A stretch of 64,000 nt of DNA from Laburnicola sp. R22_1 (GCA_014281115.1 JACONQ010000021.1:248001-312000), one strand, 5' to 3'. Numbered from the stretch's first letter, positions 34,300-47,510 are shown. The notes: generated by a model not told the origin, from the sequence alone. Made by a program: numbers and translations.

Positions 34300-36381
34300 A
34301 AGCGAGCTTAGCGGTCTTAGTGCGCGCAATCTCCTTTATAATATACTTTCTAGTAGGTTATTATTTAACTAGTAATACTAGGTACCTATTTTATAACCTT
34401 GTTAATAATAAGTTACTTAATATAGTTATTTTATTTAATTTTAATATATTACTTATTCCTAGCTATAATAATTATAGGGTTAAATTTAAGCTTCTACTTA
34501 TTTAGCTATAAGAATTTAAGTATAGCAGATATAAACTATAGTCCATCTTTATTAATATTAGATTATTTAGATATAATGCTACTTAGTTAGTTAAACTTTT
34601 ATAACTATATAAGTAACCTATATAGGGTCCAGCTAAATATAAAATAGTAGCTATTTTAGGCTGCAAACACCTTTCGTATATATTGCCTTAGGTTAAGCTA
34701 CACTTTAGACGCTTAATCTACTAATAAGTTACTTTTAAGTTTTTCTAGTATAAGAATCTATAACTAATAGCACTTAGAATTAATACTAGCGCTTAGGTTA
34801 TTTATAAAGCTAATATTTAACTTATAGTTAGTAGTAGAGCCTTATATAGGCTAGTAGGATTATATTAGTAGCTATAGCTAAAGCTTAAAAGTAAGCTAAT
34901 TCTCTACTATAAAGTCTAAGAGCTAGCTAGTAAGAGGCGTAAACTAGCTTAAGATGTTACGTTTCTTTACGCCTTTAGGCTAGCTTTACTAGCTACCTTC
35001 TTTATACTTATTAAATATAGCCTATACTATTAACTCTAGACCTAGAACACTTCTAAAGTAGGTATTAAAGAAACTGGGGACTTTAATATATAGCTATCCT
35101 AATTTCTTTTTTAACACACTGTTTATATATTTATAGTGTTTAATAAAGTTTAAAAAGCTACCTATATTATATAGCTATAGTATTTACTAAAAAAAGTAAT
35201 AAATAAAGTAAATAGTAAAGGAGTTATAGGTTTAGCAACTATAAAAGCTATAAATATAGTAATAGTAGTATAGACTTTATTTTAGATAACTTTATTAGGC
35301 TTATTATTAAGAACTACTTTAAGAAGTAATATTTAAAAGTAGTAAATATATAGTCGAGAGACCCTGCAAAGCATATATTAGATTAAGAAAGAAATTTTTA
35401 ATTTTATTAATAGTAGGAAATCATATAAGTTTAGTATTAAGTTATACTATTTTTACTAATATAGTATAATATATTAGCGCCTATAATAGCTAGGCCTTTA
35501 TATTAGAATTTAAAAGGATTATAAAAGGTATTAAGTCCTTTACTAATAGAGTTTGTCTTAATTATCTTTAATTATAATTTATTAGCTATAGCGTAAGAGT
35601 ATAGTAAATACGTAAGATAGTTAATAGAAATAATAATATAAACTATAGTAAAATAAAGAGTAAGATAGACCTATAGAGAAAGGGTGTTAAGGGTAGGTTA
35701 AAAGTAAAAGATAGCTAGAACGCAATAACTACGCAATATAAATAGTACTAAGCTAGATAATTTTTAGAGTGAAAGTTATTACTATTAGTAAAAATAATTT
35801 ACTAATCTAATTATAGCACGCAAACCCTTACATAAGATACTAGTTACTTCTATTTTAGCGTTATAATAGGCCTAATAAGTATATAAATAAAGGCTTATAG
35901 CTTAAAAGTAGAATTATAATAATTTTAAAGTTAGATTTTTATATATTCTAAAAGAAGAGCTATTATAGCTAATATAGTATCTTTTATAATGCGTACTACT
36001 AGCATTCTATAAAATATATATAATAAAATATAAGTAGCTTATAATATATAGTATCTAATAAACTATATTAACCCTTTTTATATGCCTACCTATAGTTAAG
36101 TAGCTATATTTCTAGGCAGTTACCTTAATGCTCTCTCTCTAACTCTAATAGTAATTAATAATATTATTAATTGCGTCTATAATGGTATACGCTTACTTAA
36201 AAATAGGTAATATAATAAGCCTTTATATAAAGGCTAGTATTTATATTATTACTAGCGTTGCTTCTTTAAACTTCTTATGCTATTCCCTTTTACTTATCTA
36301 TACATACTCTTTAATTACCTCTTAATACTTTTAATCTATTTTTTTAATATAACTTTATTTCTATCTACTATTTGCACTTTA
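34300..36381. other. RIP-degraded DNA, unassigned
   Basis: About 2 kb of TpA-rich sequence. The small frame at 34320-34505 is low-complexity Ile/Leu/Asn and most likely an AT-richness artefact. No element ends were found. Confidence 0.4.
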
Positions 36382-37848
36382 CAGTGGGGTGCAATAAAAA
36401 AAAGTCACTTAGAAAGTTATCTTTTTAAAAGTCTTATAACTTATTCAATAAATTAGCTGCAAATATACTAAATAGCTTATTTTAAAGAGAACGTTGAGGA
36501 GGATTTGGCTATGAATAGAGTATTAGCTAACAAAGCATAGACCTTGGCATATATAATCTTAAACCTAACCCTTTTTTAACTCTATATTTAGAGCTCTATA
36601 ACTTTTTAATTAATGTTTAGTTGTATTTTAAATTTTAACTAGCCATTCTAGGTTTAAGGTAGATTATGTAAGCACATTCTTAAGCTAAGTCTTCTCTCTA
36701 ACTTTTTTATATTTTAGGTATAAAAATTTAGAATATACTTATATAAGGACTAATTATATAATTTCTTAGAAAGCTTTTAGTTTATAATAATATCTTTCTA
36801 GATCTAAATTCTTCTTTCTTAAATCCTTAAAATGGCTCTAAAATCCACCACACTTGAATCTAACATTCTTCTTCTTTTAAAGGCTAAAACGCCTAATTCT
36901 ACTATTGCTACTACTTTAAATAAACCCTTAAAAGTATAAAGAATACTATTCATCGTATTAAAGAGAAGGAAAAGGAGAATTATAATATAAAAAGAGTTAG
37001 TAAAGGAAGGGTTTCTAAGATAACCTCTAGGGGTAGAAGAGTTATTAATAGGGATTTAATTAAAAGCCCTAAGAAAGAAAATAAAAGATTATTATTAGAA
37101 AATAATCTAGGAGTAGCTTAAAGAACTTTATAGTACTTCTTAAAAGAGGAGGGTTATTCTTTTAATAAGGCTACTAAAAAGCCTTTATTTAAAAAAAAAG
37201 CTAATAATAGATTATTATTTGCTAAAGAAAGAGTTAAAAATATAGAAAATATAGACTTTTCTGAAGTTATATTTTCTGATGAGTCAACAATATAAAGGGG
37301 GCATAGTAGTAGGGGTGAATACTATCGAAATAAAGGAAATAGTAAAGTTGGGAAAGAAATACTTTCTACTAAAAATTCTAGTAAGTATTTTAAAATTCTA
37401 CCTAACTTAGAAATATCTTCTTTTTTCTCTATCGTTTTATAATTTTATTTTTTAATAACTATTATACTAATTTAAAAATAGCCCGCGATATTACTATTCA
37501 AATCTGGGGAGCAATTTAGATAGGCAGTAGATCTAGATTAGAGTTTGTTAAAACTCCCAATTAGTCTACTAGCTTTACTAATATGGATTATTTAAATAAA
37601 ATCCTTATACCTACAGTTAAACCTATAGTTAAAAGGGGTAAGTCCTTATATACCTTTTTTACCTCTTTTTAAATTTTTAATATAATATATATTACTATAT
37701 AATATATTTTAAATAATTTATAAGGCTTTATATATTAATACTAGTCTAGGGTGGCAATTTTAACAAGATAACGCCAAAATCCATAAAACTAAATTAGTTT
37801 TGGATTTCTTTGAAAAAGAGAAAATTAATCTCTTTCACCACCCCCTAT

Positions 37849-40312
37849 AGTTAACCCTTCTACTGTTGTTAACACAGAAAAGCGTTTCAAGGTAGTATTA
37901 ATAAAAGGGGTTAGCGTGTTGGCCCAAGCTCGCTAAGCGAGCTTGGCGCGCCTACTTCGACTAAAAAAATCCACGTATTCACTATAATAGATTATAAAAG
38001 AGGGTAGGACTATAGTTTAATAAATAGAATTTTATAAATATAAAGAAGCTAGCTATAATAAAACTAGAAATTATATCTAATAATATAATCTTTTTATAAA
38101 ACAGCCTAAAAATACTTTATAAAATATTACTAGCTATAAATCCCTTACATTAATAGATTATAGAGAAAGATATTTCCTAATAGTAAAAAGTAGAGAAATC
38201 TAAATGTAAAGTTATACTTTAAGATAAAAGAGATACTCTAAATAATATAGATAGCCTAAAAGTATTAAAGGGATAATAAGATCCCCTATTTTACTATAGC
38301 TAGAAAATTATTAGATAAACCCCTAGTATTAAGTATCTACTTCTAAACATAAACTTACTAGCTTATATTTAAGTTACTCTAAGCTAAATATATATATAGG
38401 CACTATAAACTATATATATAGTAACTATACTAAATAGCTACTACGTAAAGATAAATAACTATAGTACTATCTATTTATACTAGGCGTAGTAACTATTTAA
38501 ATAAGTAATAATTAAGTATATAAGTTATATTATATAAATGTTAAATAAAGATATTATAGTAACCTAATAAGTTAAATATAAATTTAGGCTATTTAGCGTA
38601 GTAAGTATAGTAGCTTATAATACTAGGTGTTAGATATAAATAAGTAGTATTATAGCTAAGAATTAATATTTTACTATTTTTAGGGGTGCTATAGAAAATA
38701 ATACCCTATTTCTATTAAATAGAAATATTGCTATAGAATTACTTACTATAGTAGTACACTAGCGTAGCCTTTTAAAGCTATTATCTTAAAATAATACTTA
38801 ACTAATTATAGCTTAGGATTTAAAGAAGATCTATATATAAAGTAGGTTATATAATATACCGTACTAAGTAAAGCTAGTTAAAAGTAGAATACCCTATAAG
38901 CTAGTAGCAAAACTATATTTATATCTAGGCTAATACTATTAAAGAGGTATATAAAGTCTAACACTTTTATACTAGATCTAAAAGAATTAAGTTATAATTT
39001 AAAAGTCCTAGTACTTTATATATTATTCTATTAGCTTTAAGTTTTTTTAGCTTTGTAATACTAAACTACTTAAAGAAGCCATAGCTAAGTAAAAGGTGTA
39101 AGTGTTAATAACTAAACTTTATTTATAGCTTATAAAAAACAAATAGTGTAAATATACTATAGAAATTAATTATTTTAATAAGTATATTATTAAAAAATAG
39201 TACAAGGATATTTGCGCCTTAAGAAATAAAGTAGTTAAGCTAATAATAAATAAAATAGTTTTTTAAAAGCCTATACCCAGTACTTATAGTGCTATAGGCG
39301 CTAATAACTTTTAGTATTGTGAAAAGTGGATAAATAGATAAGAAGGTGATCGAGTTGGTATTGTTAAACTGGTTGATTTATTTTAATAAACTGGCTACCT
39401 AGCAATCTATATACAAAATAATTTAGACTAACGAACACTTAGTTTTGTATAGTTTAATTATGCCTTTAACTTTTATGCGTGCTAGTGTTTTAAACTAATG
39501 TTTGAACTAGTGTTTTATATGCAATAGTGTTTTATATGCGAGCTATTGTTTTATATGCAGACTAGTGTTTTATATGCAAGCTATTATATGCAAACTAGTG
39601 TTTTATATGCAAACTAGTGTTTTATATGCAAACTAGTGTTTTATATGCAAACTAGTGTTTTATATGCAAACTAGTGTTTTATATACAAACTAGTGTTTTA
39701 TATGCAAACTAGTGTTTTATATGCGAGCTATTGCAAACTTTGTTTTACTATTGCTTAGTTGTGACGTTAATAATAAACGCCTTATTTTAGCATAATTTAT
39801 TACTCCTTAGTTTATTATACGCTAATGTATTTTATATTATAAAACAAGTCTTTTATATGTTATATTTTGTTTTTAGTAATAAGTAATTTAATACATATAA
39901 TATTGCCTTGTTTAGTATATTCTTTTTAGCAATTGCTCAAAATTGTTAAAGCGCTTGATTGCGACAAGTTTGTCAAAAGTTATTGATTTAGAAAAATTAA
40001 TTACGAGCTTATTTATATTACGATAGCGTATTTTATAATATTTATTAGGTTAGTTTTATATAATATTTTGGTTTTAGTTTTAAGTAAATTAATACATATA
40101 ATATTGGATTTCTTACAATTATCTTTTAGTAAACTTTTTGTGCGTTACTTAAAGTTGACTTTGGCTTTAATTGCAACTTATTGTCGGAACGACTATTTTA
40201 GTTTATTTTTAGGTAGCTTATAGTTATTTATCTATTTATCTTTTATTATAACAGCGAAATTCTAACATGTTATTTTATTATTTATTTTGCTTACTAATAT
40301 AGTTTTAACACT
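37849..40312 (+). repeat. F2: right arm of the inverted repeat, inside element E
   Basis: Inverted copy of F1. It interrupts the Tc1-like transposase of element E right after the HHPL residues. The array of 19-bp repeats and even a private variant unit (TATATACAAAC) are the same in both arms, so one arm was copied from the other recently or they are kept alike by conversion. Confidence 0.9.
39480..39735 (-). repeat. 19-bp minisatellite in F2
   Basis: Mirror image of the array at 31255-31500 with the same order of variant units. Confidence 0.92.
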
Positions 40313-41666
40313 ATACTAGAGGAGTGGGCTTTAATTCCCCAAAGGATATAGATAATTGTATATTATCTTGACCTAGGCGTTATAACGCTATTATAGCGGC
40401 TAAAGGGTATTATACTACGTATTAGTAATATATTATATATTACTTTATTACTATTTTATTAATATTTAATATTATTAATACACTATTAAATACTAAATAA
40501 TATAGATAATAACCCTATAGTATAAAACTATAGAACTATCCTACAGACCTAAACCTATACTATATTAAAAAAAAACTATTTCTATGTATTAATTAAAAAG
40601 TTATATTACTCTAAAGTTATAGTTTTTGTATCCCTATTTTCCTTCTAAATTATATTTACTAATAGCTAAATAAGTATAAACTAGAACTATAGCTTTATTG
40701 GCCTTATTATTCTAGTTAAAACTAACTTTCTCTTATTCTAATAGGCCTTATAATAAAGAATATATTTAAGTTTAAAAATGTAGACCTTTTTATACTAGTA
40801 GACTTAGTCTTTTTCTAGAGGTCTTTTTATATATAGTTTATAAATACTATATATATATATATAATATAGAGTACTCGTAACCTATAATAATAGTATTAGT
40901 AATATTAATCTATAATCTCTAAAGTAATAGACGCTTTAGCCTAATTAAAACAAAATAAAATTTACTTACTTAATTATATAAGCTATACTATATATATAAA
41001 TATAGTTTAATATATATATATATATACTCTATTATATAGTTAGAGTAATCCTGTAATATTATATTAGTAATAAGTATTAGTAATCCTAATACTATAGACT
41101 TTTTAATAATAATTTTAGTGCACCTATATTAAATACTTTAATAGAATAATAATATTTATATATAATCTATATATATATAATCTAGGGCCTATAAATAAGC
41201 TAAAATATACTATTTATTATATTAAATATTACTTAATTACTAGTTTCTTAATAGATTACTAAAATTCCTTAAATCTAAGATAATTAAAAATAATAGCAGT
41301 AAATCTATACTAAAAATTCATGGAGAGATTAGGGGAAGGATATATTATACTATATATAAGTATTAGCTAATTCTGTATCTTAGATAAAAAGTTATACTCT
41401 TCTAAAGTTAGAGTTTTTTTACCCCTATTATACCCCTAAATTACTTTTACCCTAGACTGACTAAGTGCTTACTAATGGCCTAGGTATAATCCCCTAAACC
41501 GTCCCTTTAAAATAATATATTTTTTATATTTTTAGCTAACCTAATAAGGAAGCTATAAGACTTTAGAAAAGGTAATTTGTTAAGTGACTTTTTTTATTGC
41601 ACCCCACTGTACTATAAAGTTAGGTACTTCTTTTTTAATATATAGCTTTACTAATTAGTAGCTTAT

Positions 41667-41812
41667 GTGTGTGTTGTTAAATTAACTACCTAGGGGTAGA
41701 ACAATAAAGGCTTTTATCTTAAATAACATAACAAAAAAGCAGAGCCCCCTGCTTAGTAATTAAAAAGAGCGTAAAAAGGTGATGTGATTACAAAAAAAGC
41801 GCGTTCCAACTG
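41667..41812 (+). mobile_element. L2: 146-bp insertion with 11-bp target duplication
   Basis: Flanked by TAGTAGCTTAT at 41656-41666 and 41813-41823. It begins GTGTGTGTTGTTAAATTAAC and ends GCGCGTTCCAACTG. It shares its core with L1 and L3 and has no coding capacity. Confidence 0.72.
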
Positions 41813-42118
41813 TAGTAGCTTATAAAATAAGAATATTAAGGAAAATATTTGTTTTTAAAAATTATTATTTTTATCCTAGTGTTGTCTACTACGCCTTACC
41901 TTTAACTACTTCTCTTATACTAACCTTACACCTCTTTAACTAACCTTATACCTCTCTAACTAACCTTACACTTCTCTAACTAATCTTATTTTCTCTCTAA
42001 CTAACCTTATTTTCTTTACTTTAAGTTAATTGTACTAGGCGCTATATTATCTCTTTAATTAATTACTAGTTAATTTTATAGAAGATATTATATAAAAAGA
42101 TATAAAAGCCTATTATAT

Positions 42119-43404
42119 TAAAGATCTTTATTGTGTAGAAATTCTAACTAAGATTAAGTTCGCACTATACACAGAGAGGAGTAAAATTAGAGGCACTAAA
42201 ACCTAGTACCTAGCACATAGTAGTAGTAATAAAATATATATAAAATAATAATAATTTTGTTTTTAACTTCCTATAGAGTAGTATTAATAATAGTAGTTAA
42301 TAAATAGTTAGGCATAACTAAGTTATATATTATCTCTTAACTAGTAGACTATTAGAGAGCTATAATAGACTATAGAGTTACAACTATAGAAGTAGTGTAA
42401 GTAATAGAACACTTAACTATAGTTTAGTTATTATATTTATAACCTAATAATAGTATAACTATAGTTTACTATATATATCGTATATAAGTCTACTTTTATA
42501 ATATTAGCAACACCTAGTATACTAAATCTTTACTTTAATATATAACACTATATCTTTTAAATTTAACTGTTTATCTATTATATCTAGTAATATAATAACT
42601 ACTTTCTAGTAACCTAATATTACGTCTAAGTCTAATACCTATAGTAATATAGCTAGTATTAAATTTAGTTAAGGTATAGACAACTAGCTAGGCAAAGTTA
42701 AGAATAATTCCTATAGATTTAGTAACCTTATACAACTAAAAGAATTATTAAAAGGGCCTCTAGAGCCTATCTTTAAGTACGCTATTAGTAATATCTTTAG
42801 GTTAATTTACTACGCCTTATACCTTTAAATTCTAAAGTATATAATAGTTTTTTAGTATATAAATATTAGTAAAAGAGATATAGCCTTTATAATATAATAA
42901 TAGTATAATGTAGAGATTATACTATAAAAGGTTAAAATTATAATTTAAAATAAAGGTAATAAGGACTATAAGGACAAGGACTAGAGTAAAGGGAAGAAAA
43001 AGTTTATTATAATATATAAAATACTAAAAACACAATAGTAGCGTAAGAAGCTTATTGAGATAATAGTAATTATCTAGACTACTATTAAGGCAGAGGACTA
43101 CTATTAAGGCAGAGGACTGCGAGTAACAAGGGTAAGGATAAGAGTAAGAAGCGGCGGCGGGAGCATAGGAGAGATAGATAGTAGTAGCGAGATCCTAGGG
43201 GGTAGTATACAGCCTAATCGCTAGTTATAAGAGGAGATCTACTATAAAAAAGTAATAAAATAGCTAGGTTAGTTACTATTATAATTATTGTTATTATTAT
43301 TGGAGTAAAAATATTATTAAAGAAATTATTAATTATATAACATAGTGGTTAGTTAAACAGCCAGCCTAGAATTACGTAACATCACGGATTAACCCCAGGA
43401 AGAA
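42119..43404 (-). mobile_element. K2: retroposon-like copy with a nested segment
   Basis: Flanked by 14-bp direct repeats AAAG(C/T)CTATTATAT (42105-42118 and 43405-43418). The ends (42119-42315 and about 43246-43404) match K4 (51723-52052) with RIP-type changes. About 0.93 kb in between is absent from K4 and bordered by AATAG(T/C)TAGG at both sides, as if inserted later. Confidence 0.75.
42316..43245 (+). other. Segment inserted within K2, origin unknown
   Basis: Absent from the K4 copy. Mostly RIP-type, but its right part (43090-43215) is GC-normal. There a tandem 20-bp phrase (ACTATTAAGGCAGAGGACT, twice) precedes a plus-strand frame rich in Lys/Arg (SNKGKDKSKKRRRREHRRDR-like). No family is recognised. 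Confidence 0.45.
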
Positions 43405-43418
43405 AAAGTCTATTATAT

Positions 43419-43957
43419 AATAGCTACTTTGTTTAGATATTAAGGATTTAGCTAGTATAGGTGTTATAGTAATTATTATAAATTTTAATACTATTATTAA
43501 GTTCTTTACGCTATTAAAATTACGTTTCTTTAAATAGAAGAAGCTTGTCTATTAGCGTCTTAGTTATAACTATAATAATATTGTTTAATATTTTAGCGCC
43601 TTAGAAAATGCTATTATCTTATAGTTTATAAGCTAGACATCTATTAGGTAGTATATTTTAAGATAGAAATAGGTTTTACTTTCTTTTAAGCTTTATTAGG
43701 TTAAATAACTTTCTAATACTATATAATTTATTTATTTAAGGGTGTACTTTATAGCAATATATTATATAATAATATTTTTCTTAATAATAATCTTAATATA
43801 AAGCTTAGTAATTTTTTAAGCTTAGCTATTAATAACCTTCTACTACTTATTTATTATAAGACTAGTTACAAACTTTCTTATAAAGATATCTTAATAAGGA
43901 CTAAACTTTTTACTCTTAGTTCTACTATTTATAAGATAATAACTAGCTTAAAGCTAT
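43419..43957. other. RIP-type stretch, nothing recognised
   Basis: AT-rich DNA between K2 and K3 without readable motifs. Confidence 0.4.
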
Positions 43958-43971
43958 ATAAGGATCTACTT

Positions 43972-44015
43972 CGAACTCGACCTTAGTTAGAATCTTCACA
44001 CAATAAAGATCTTTA
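43972..44015 (+). mobile_element. K3: 44-bp extreme truncation of repeat K
   Basis: Only the last 44 bp of K (CGAACTCGACCTTAGTTAGA ... AAGATCTTTA), flanked by exact 14-bp repeats ATAAGGATCTACTT (43958-43971 and 44016-44029). Confidence 0.78.
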
Positions 44016-44029
44016 ATAAGGATCTACTT

Positions 44030-44839
44030 AATTATAAAGTATCTATTACTTTCTCTAAGGGTTACTATCTTAATTTAGAATCTGTCTTTATATTTAGGGA
44101 TATAATTATAAAATATTAAAGGTAAAGTGATATAACTATAAAAGAAGTCCTTTAAAATACAAAATTAAAGAGTATATTTAATTCTTTAGCTAAGCTGTAA
44201 AAGCTAATTATTTATATAGTTGCCACTATTAAAAAGCTACGCATATCTTATGTTTACGCTTTTTTAGCTATTAAATAGTTTTCTTTTCTTTTCTCTTAAC
44301 TACTATTTTTTTAGTTTTATTTATAGACTAAATAAGGTGCTAGAGATTACTTTAATAATTTATATTAATAGAGTTTATAGCTAATATCTTTCTCTAACTT
44401 ACCTAGCTAGTTAGAGGTAAATATTATAGGTATTTGCTAAGCTATTTAGAAGACCTAGTTATAATTATATTTCTACTTAGGCTTTTAGTAAAAGAAGCGT
44501 TTAAATAATAATACCTATTTTTATTTAGCCTTTTAGCACTTATTTTATTTCTAAATAGCTTAAATATAATAAGGCTAAGCTCTATATTTGCTATAGTAGA
44601 AGCATTAGTTAATATAATAGTATATCCTAATGCTAAAGCTTAATAAATTTAGGAAAATAAACAAATTACTATAAATATAAATACTTAACATTGCAACCTT
44701 ATAAGTTAGGCATTATTGCTACCTTTAGATATACTAAGCTAGTAATATATACTTTATTCTAGAGTTAGATATTATATATTCTAAGCGCCTTAAATAGGCT
44801 CTATATGGCTATAGATCTATTAGCTACTATAAGTAAATT
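44030..44839. other. RIP-degraded DNA, unassigned
   Basis: TpA-rich sequence between K3 and O1. No ends or motifs were found. Confidence 0.4.
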
Positions 44840-45125
44840 ATACTATAGTAATCCCTCCTAGGCAAAAGTATAAACTGCCTTTACTTATTAGTTTTTAAGT
44901 AGCCCTACTACGTTTAATTACTATATTTTTTTATTATATTACTAGTGCCCACATAATATAATATTACGTGTAAGCGCTAGGCCCTAGGACTAAAGCGCGT
45001 TAAAGTTTTTCTAACGTCTTCTCCTAGCTTCTAAGATAACTAACCCTATAATAATAATATTTTAACTTTCTTGCCTACCTACTATATTATTAAATATTAA
45101 ATAACCTACTATAGACACGCACATA

Positions 45126-45402
<277 letters not shown>

Positions 45403-45703
45403 TTATTATAATATATAATAAATTGCGTATACGCTTCTTACTTCTAATACTAAATAGCACTTTAATACTTTACTAGCTTTACTTTATATATTACCTATAA
45501 ATATACTATAGTATAATTGTATATTTATATATTCTCTATACCTCTAGTACCTACTTAGTATAACTACTATCTTTAAAGTAAGTAGCTATTAATTAGAGAT
45601 TTAACTTTAGGTAACGTACTTAGCACTCGAGTTAATTATTCTATTAAGTTAATTACTTTGCTAAGACCCTACTAAAATGTACTATTAGTAATAGCACAAC
45701 GCA

Positions 45704-47510
45704 ATGCCTTAACTATATAATAAACTACTAGCGTTAAAAAAGCGCGTATATAGCTTATAATTTAGGCTATTAAATAAGACGTAATGCTCTCTTAGTAACA
45801 CGCTATAGCCCTCTATAACGTCTTTCAAAGTACACTTAGCAACTAATACACTAGAAAAATATTTACATATAACTATATACCTAATAAAATAAAACTTACT
45901 ATAAAAGAGAAGTAGGTAATTATATAGTATACTTAGGGGGCTCTGCTTTTTTTGTCATATTATTTGAGATAAAAGCCTTTGTCGTGCTACCCCTAGGTAG
46001 TTAATTTAACGCCACATATAGTATATACTTAACCTAAACGCGGAAGGATTTCTGTCCTAGCTTAATGCTATAAAAGATATAGCTAATTCTTTACTAGCTA
46101 CACACTACTATAAGCTAGTTAGCTAAAAGTAGCCTTATAACTTTATTAAGCGCTAGCTAAAGCTTTAAGTTAAGTTTAATTAAAAGTATAACTATAAGAG
46201 AGCCCTCTAGAAGAATTCTAAGATAATATAAGGCTAGTTCTAGCTTATAGAGAATATAAAGGCTAAGTATAGTATTCTAGATAAAGACACCTATAATTTT
46301 AATAAGTCTAGCTTTATAATAGGTATAATATTAACTAGAGTAGTAGTTATAGGCTCTAAGTGTTAAAAATAGCTAAAGTAGGTGCAGTAGGGTAATAGGA
46401 AGTAGATAATAGTTATCTAAGGCATTAATGCAATAGGGTAGTAGATCCTACTCTTTATTATCTTTAGGGGCAAGCACTACCTCTCTGCCTAGTATAAGGA
46501 AAAAGATCTACCTTATAATTAGGTTATTGCAGTTTCTAAGAATAGCTAGACAATAAATATGCTTAGTTTATAATAGCTAAAGCACTTTAATAAGCATATA
46601 AAGAGGCGTACTACTAGTAAAGTATATTTACTTATTATTAATAGCTATAAAAGTTATAACTTACTTAAATTTTAGGATTACTATAAAGAAAGTAATATTA
46701 TTACTTTCTATATACTTCTATATTTGTCGCACCTGTTATAGCCACTTAATATAGGTTATTTTGCGCTATTAAAGAAGGCGTATGTAGGCGCAAAGCTAAG
46801 AATCTAATACGCAACTATATTATGCATATTACTAAAATTAAGTTCCTACCTTACTTTATTACTGCTTTTAAGGCTTTAATTACTAAAAGTAATATTAAAG
46901 AAGGTTTTTAAGGTGCTAGCCTAGTGTCCTATAACCTAGAAGTTATAATATTATAGCTTAATATTTGCCTGCGTACATCTCTACTTTATACTATTTATAA
47001 TAGTATATAGAAGTTATAAACTCTATAAAATAGTATAGAATTTAGATTGCAATTAACACTAGTTAAGTAGAGAATTTAAAGGCATATAAATAGTTTCTAA
47101 CTTATATAGTTAAGGTGGTAAAAAGCTTATTACAGGCGCTAAGCTAATAAGGCATTCTTTAGTGTTAATAACTAAACGCAACACTAAACTTTAAGCTACT
47201 AATAAGGCCGCTATATAATATAAATTATATAAAAGAAAGTAAGTATACCGTAAAAAAGTCCTTATAGCTAAAGAGGGCTAGCGGCTAGCCACTCTAAAGG
47301 AGTTTAGAGCGCGTAGTAATAGGCAAAAGGCGAAGAAGAGGGTGCGCGCTAATAGAGGCGAATCTGCTTAATGGTGCTATAGATGCTGCAGCAAGTCTAG
47401 GCATAATAAAATAACCTATAGACAGCCTATAGAAGTAGATTCTAAATAGATTAGCCTATTTAGACTATTAAAAATAGTTTGTGTTAACTCTATACTATTG
47501 TGAATAGTAT
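45704..47510 (+). pseudogene. Pogo-like DDE transposase pseudogene (Pogo-M2)
   Basis: Parallel to M1 throughout, with an independent set of RIP-type stops. It starts at the ATG of GCAATGCC (45704) and is interrupted by L3 at 45932, after the first DNA-binding region. The third catalytic position again lies in a (C)LLN-type motif near 46745. The C-terminal knuckle residues are degraded. It is inactive. Confidence 0.75.
45932..46015 (-). mobile_element. L3: 84-bp insertion with 10-bp target duplication in Pogo-M2
   Basis: ATATAGTATA flanks it on both sides (45922-45931 and 46016-46025); the M1 copy shows the empty site (23490-23510). On the minus strand it starts GTGGCGTTAAATTAAC, as L2 does, and stops after GAGCCCCCTAAG, 50-60 bp earlier than L2. 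Confidence 0.82.

Larger units (their letters stand above)
36831..40427 (+). pseudogene. Tc1-like transposase with introns, split by F2 (element E)
   Basis: Starts MALKSTTLESNILLLLKAKT and, after a frame change near 36938, reads NTIHRIKEKEKENYN. Two GTAAGT..AG introns are likely (37381-37481 and 37638-37744). The first catalytic site is EVIFSDESTI (Asp), then ITIQIWGAI; after intron 2 comes WQF(stop)QDNAKIHK with the second Asp and DFFEKEKINLFHHPL. Here F2 interrupts. Beyond F2 a C-terminal tail resumes (EEWALIPQ, then YLDLGRYNAIIAAKGYYTTY and a stop at about 40427). The stretch normally holding SPDLNPIE, with the last catalytic residue, and about 30 following residues is missing at the junction. 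Inactive. Confidence 0.8.
36382..41609 (+). mobile_element. Element E: Tc1/mariner-like DNA transposon carrying F2
   Basis: TIRs CAGTGGGGTGCAATAAAAAA... (36382) and the inverse (to 41609), about 30 bp, with TA on both sides (36380-36381, 41610-41611). Without F2 it is about 2.8 kb, longer than a typical Tc1-like element. The 1.1 kb after the transposase (40430-41580) is AT-rich and contains a repeat of about 60 bp (around 40590-40660 and 41385-41455), so a further insertion or duplication is likely there. Confidence 0.82.

Noticed and set aside
34281..34300. tRNA or Pol III B box (GCGTTCGAAC)
   Set aside because: No cloverleaf can be formed and no A box lies at a suitable distance; a short match is expected by chance.
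34141..34340. Target duplication for L1 (tctccattatata / tctcctttataata)
   Set aside because: Mismatches include A/T transversions that RIP cannot explain; only about 10 of 14 positions agree.
34320..34505. 61-residue Ile/Leu/Asn-rich frame resembling a membrane peptide
   Set aside because: Composition is what TpA-rich RIP DNA gives by chance; no homologue or context.
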